Assembly (NCBI GenBank): GCA_037131065.1
Contig: JBAXRT010000147.1
Span: forward strand, 1-6,805
Reading direction: 5' to 3'
DNA length: 6,805 nucleotides
Source of the DNA: JBAXRT01 sp037131065
Lineage (GTDB): Bacteria > Bacteroidota > Bacteroidia > Bacteroidales > FEN-979
This document shows, piece after piece, positions 6,218 to 6,805 of this stretch. The notes beneath the pieces are model-generated. The model was not told the DNA's origin and made no database searches. It saw only the letters and a program-made list of their open reading frames with translations. Position 1 is the first letter of the stretch, and each line of letters begins with the position of its first letter. The translations under genes were made by a program, and so were the position numbers.

Positions 6218-6220
6218 TTT
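6186..6220 (+). terminator. Strong intrinsic terminator of the small RNA
   Basis: ACGGGC (6186-6191) pairs with GCCCGT (6206-6211). After one C/C mismatch the stem continues with TCC/GGA, closing a CTAAAC loop. A run of six T (6211-6216), then ATTT, follows on the plus strand only. The T run overlaps the stop codon of the opposing TPR gene (6217-6215), so the two transcription units meet end to end. Confidence 0.8.
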
Positions 6221-6805
6221 GATCTGGCTCAGGGCCTGTGTGGCGGAGACATCCTTCGGCTTAAGGATCAATACCTTGTTGAACATCACCTGGGCTTCGC
6301 GGGTCTTGTTCATCTTCAGCAGGATCCAGCCGTAAAGAAGATGGCTGTCGTAATCAAAGGGATAGAGATTCACTACTTTTTCAACATAACGCTCGGCCGT
6401 GGCAAAATCATTTTTACCGTTATAGATCGAGGCCATCCGGTAGTTTGCGGTCGTATTCTGGGGATCGATCTTCAGGATCTCCTGGTACTGCCCGATCACC
6501 TGGTCGAGGTTCCCGAGGGCATAGGCAGGATTGACATAACCGAACCTGGCTTCGATGGCATAGGGCCGCAGCTTGATGGCTTTCTGGTAGTAGGCCATCG
6601 ATTCGGTAAAGAGTCCGGCCACATAATTAAGCCAACCCAGCCGTGCATTGATTTCATAGGAGTCTTCTGAATAGACGGCGGTCATGGTATTCATGGCTTT
6701 ATTGAGCTCCCCCTTCTTCTCCTGGGCGTAGCTTGTTTCGAAGGCATCCTGGACTGCTTTGATGTTGGACTGAGCGAAAGAGAAGACGGGTACTAAGATG
6801 AGAAG
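6215..6805 (-). CDS. Exported tetratricopeptide-repeat protein, 5' end beyond window
   Basis: The frame stays open from the TAA at 6217-6215 to the window edge, giving 196 visible residues; a methionine at visible residue 38 is internal, not the start. The first visible residues, LLILVPVFSFAQS, are the end of a signal peptide with likely cleavage after FSFA, so only a few codons are missing. The mature protein opens with a helical stretch (SNIKAVQDAFETSYAQEKKG). About four TPR units follow, recognisable from their helix-turn-helix pattern and closing prolines: ending KAIKLRP, EILKIDP, KVVNLYP and KVLILKP. TPR proteins act as docking platforms in the periplasm or at the outer membrane; no enzyme domain is visible. 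The protein ends right after the last repeat. The partner is unknown. Transcription probably ends at the minus-strand terminator near 6015. Confidence 0.88.
   Translation of the reverse strand, partial: LLILVPVFSFAQSNIKAVQDAFETSYAQEKKGELNKAMNTMTAVYSEDSYEINARLGWLNYVAGLFTESMAYYQKAIKLRPYAIEARFGYVNPAYALGNLDQVIGQYQEILKIDPQNTTANYRMASIYNGKNDFATAERYVEKVVNLYPFDYDSHLLYGWILLKMNKTREAQVMFNKVLILKPKDVSATQALSQIK

Noticed and set aside
6066..6220. A riboswitch or leader controlling a downstream plus-strand gene
   Set aside because: A strong terminator closes the unit and the next gene lies on the opposite strand, so there is no downstream plus-strand gene in the window to control.

Overview
The window looks like a chromosomal segment of a Bacteroidota bacterium, probably an environmental Bacteroidales-like lineage. 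The evidence is an ~800-residue double-FtsX ABC permease of the kind abundant in that phylum, a DUF6599-like secreted protein, weak Shine-Dalgarno sequences, and promoter-like sites resembling the Bacteroidota TTG / TAnnTTTG consensus. The phylum assignment is inferred from gene style; no rRNA or marker gene is present.

Left part (1-4262, minus strand): an FtsX/MacB-type ABC permease gene is followed 54 bp downstream by a membrane-bound sensor histidine kinase gene that runs off the left edge. They share strand and a short gap, so they are probably co-transcribed. The kinase has an extracytoplasmic Cache-like sensor between two membrane segments and a complete set of H, N, G1, F and G2 boxes. 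The permease start is better placed at the ATG at 4241 than at the further upstream TTG.

Middle (4263-5204): a divergent intergenic region, then a plus-strand gene for an exported DUF6599-like protein.

Right-middle (5205-5996): a small-transposase neighbourhood. A 145-residue Y1 HUH transposase (IS200-like, RAYT type) lies on the minus strand between GC-rich palindromes with a common GGGCTnnAGCCC core. Its stop codon lies in the loop of one palindrome, and another stands 16 bp before its ATG. A second, fragmentary copy of the transposase 5' end directly abuts the DUF6599 stop codon, so at least two copies of this gene have been here.

Right (6001-6805): a compact segment with a possible plus-strand Bacteroidota promoter, about 145 nt of closely spaced hairpins (one with a GNRA loop), and a strong intrinsic terminator. 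This is the best candidate for something undescribed: a small structured RNA. It converges on an exported tetratricopeptide-repeat protein gene on the minus strand, which is open at the right edge. A separate minus-strand terminator lies beyond the RNA, so the TPR transcript is predicted to run antisense through it.
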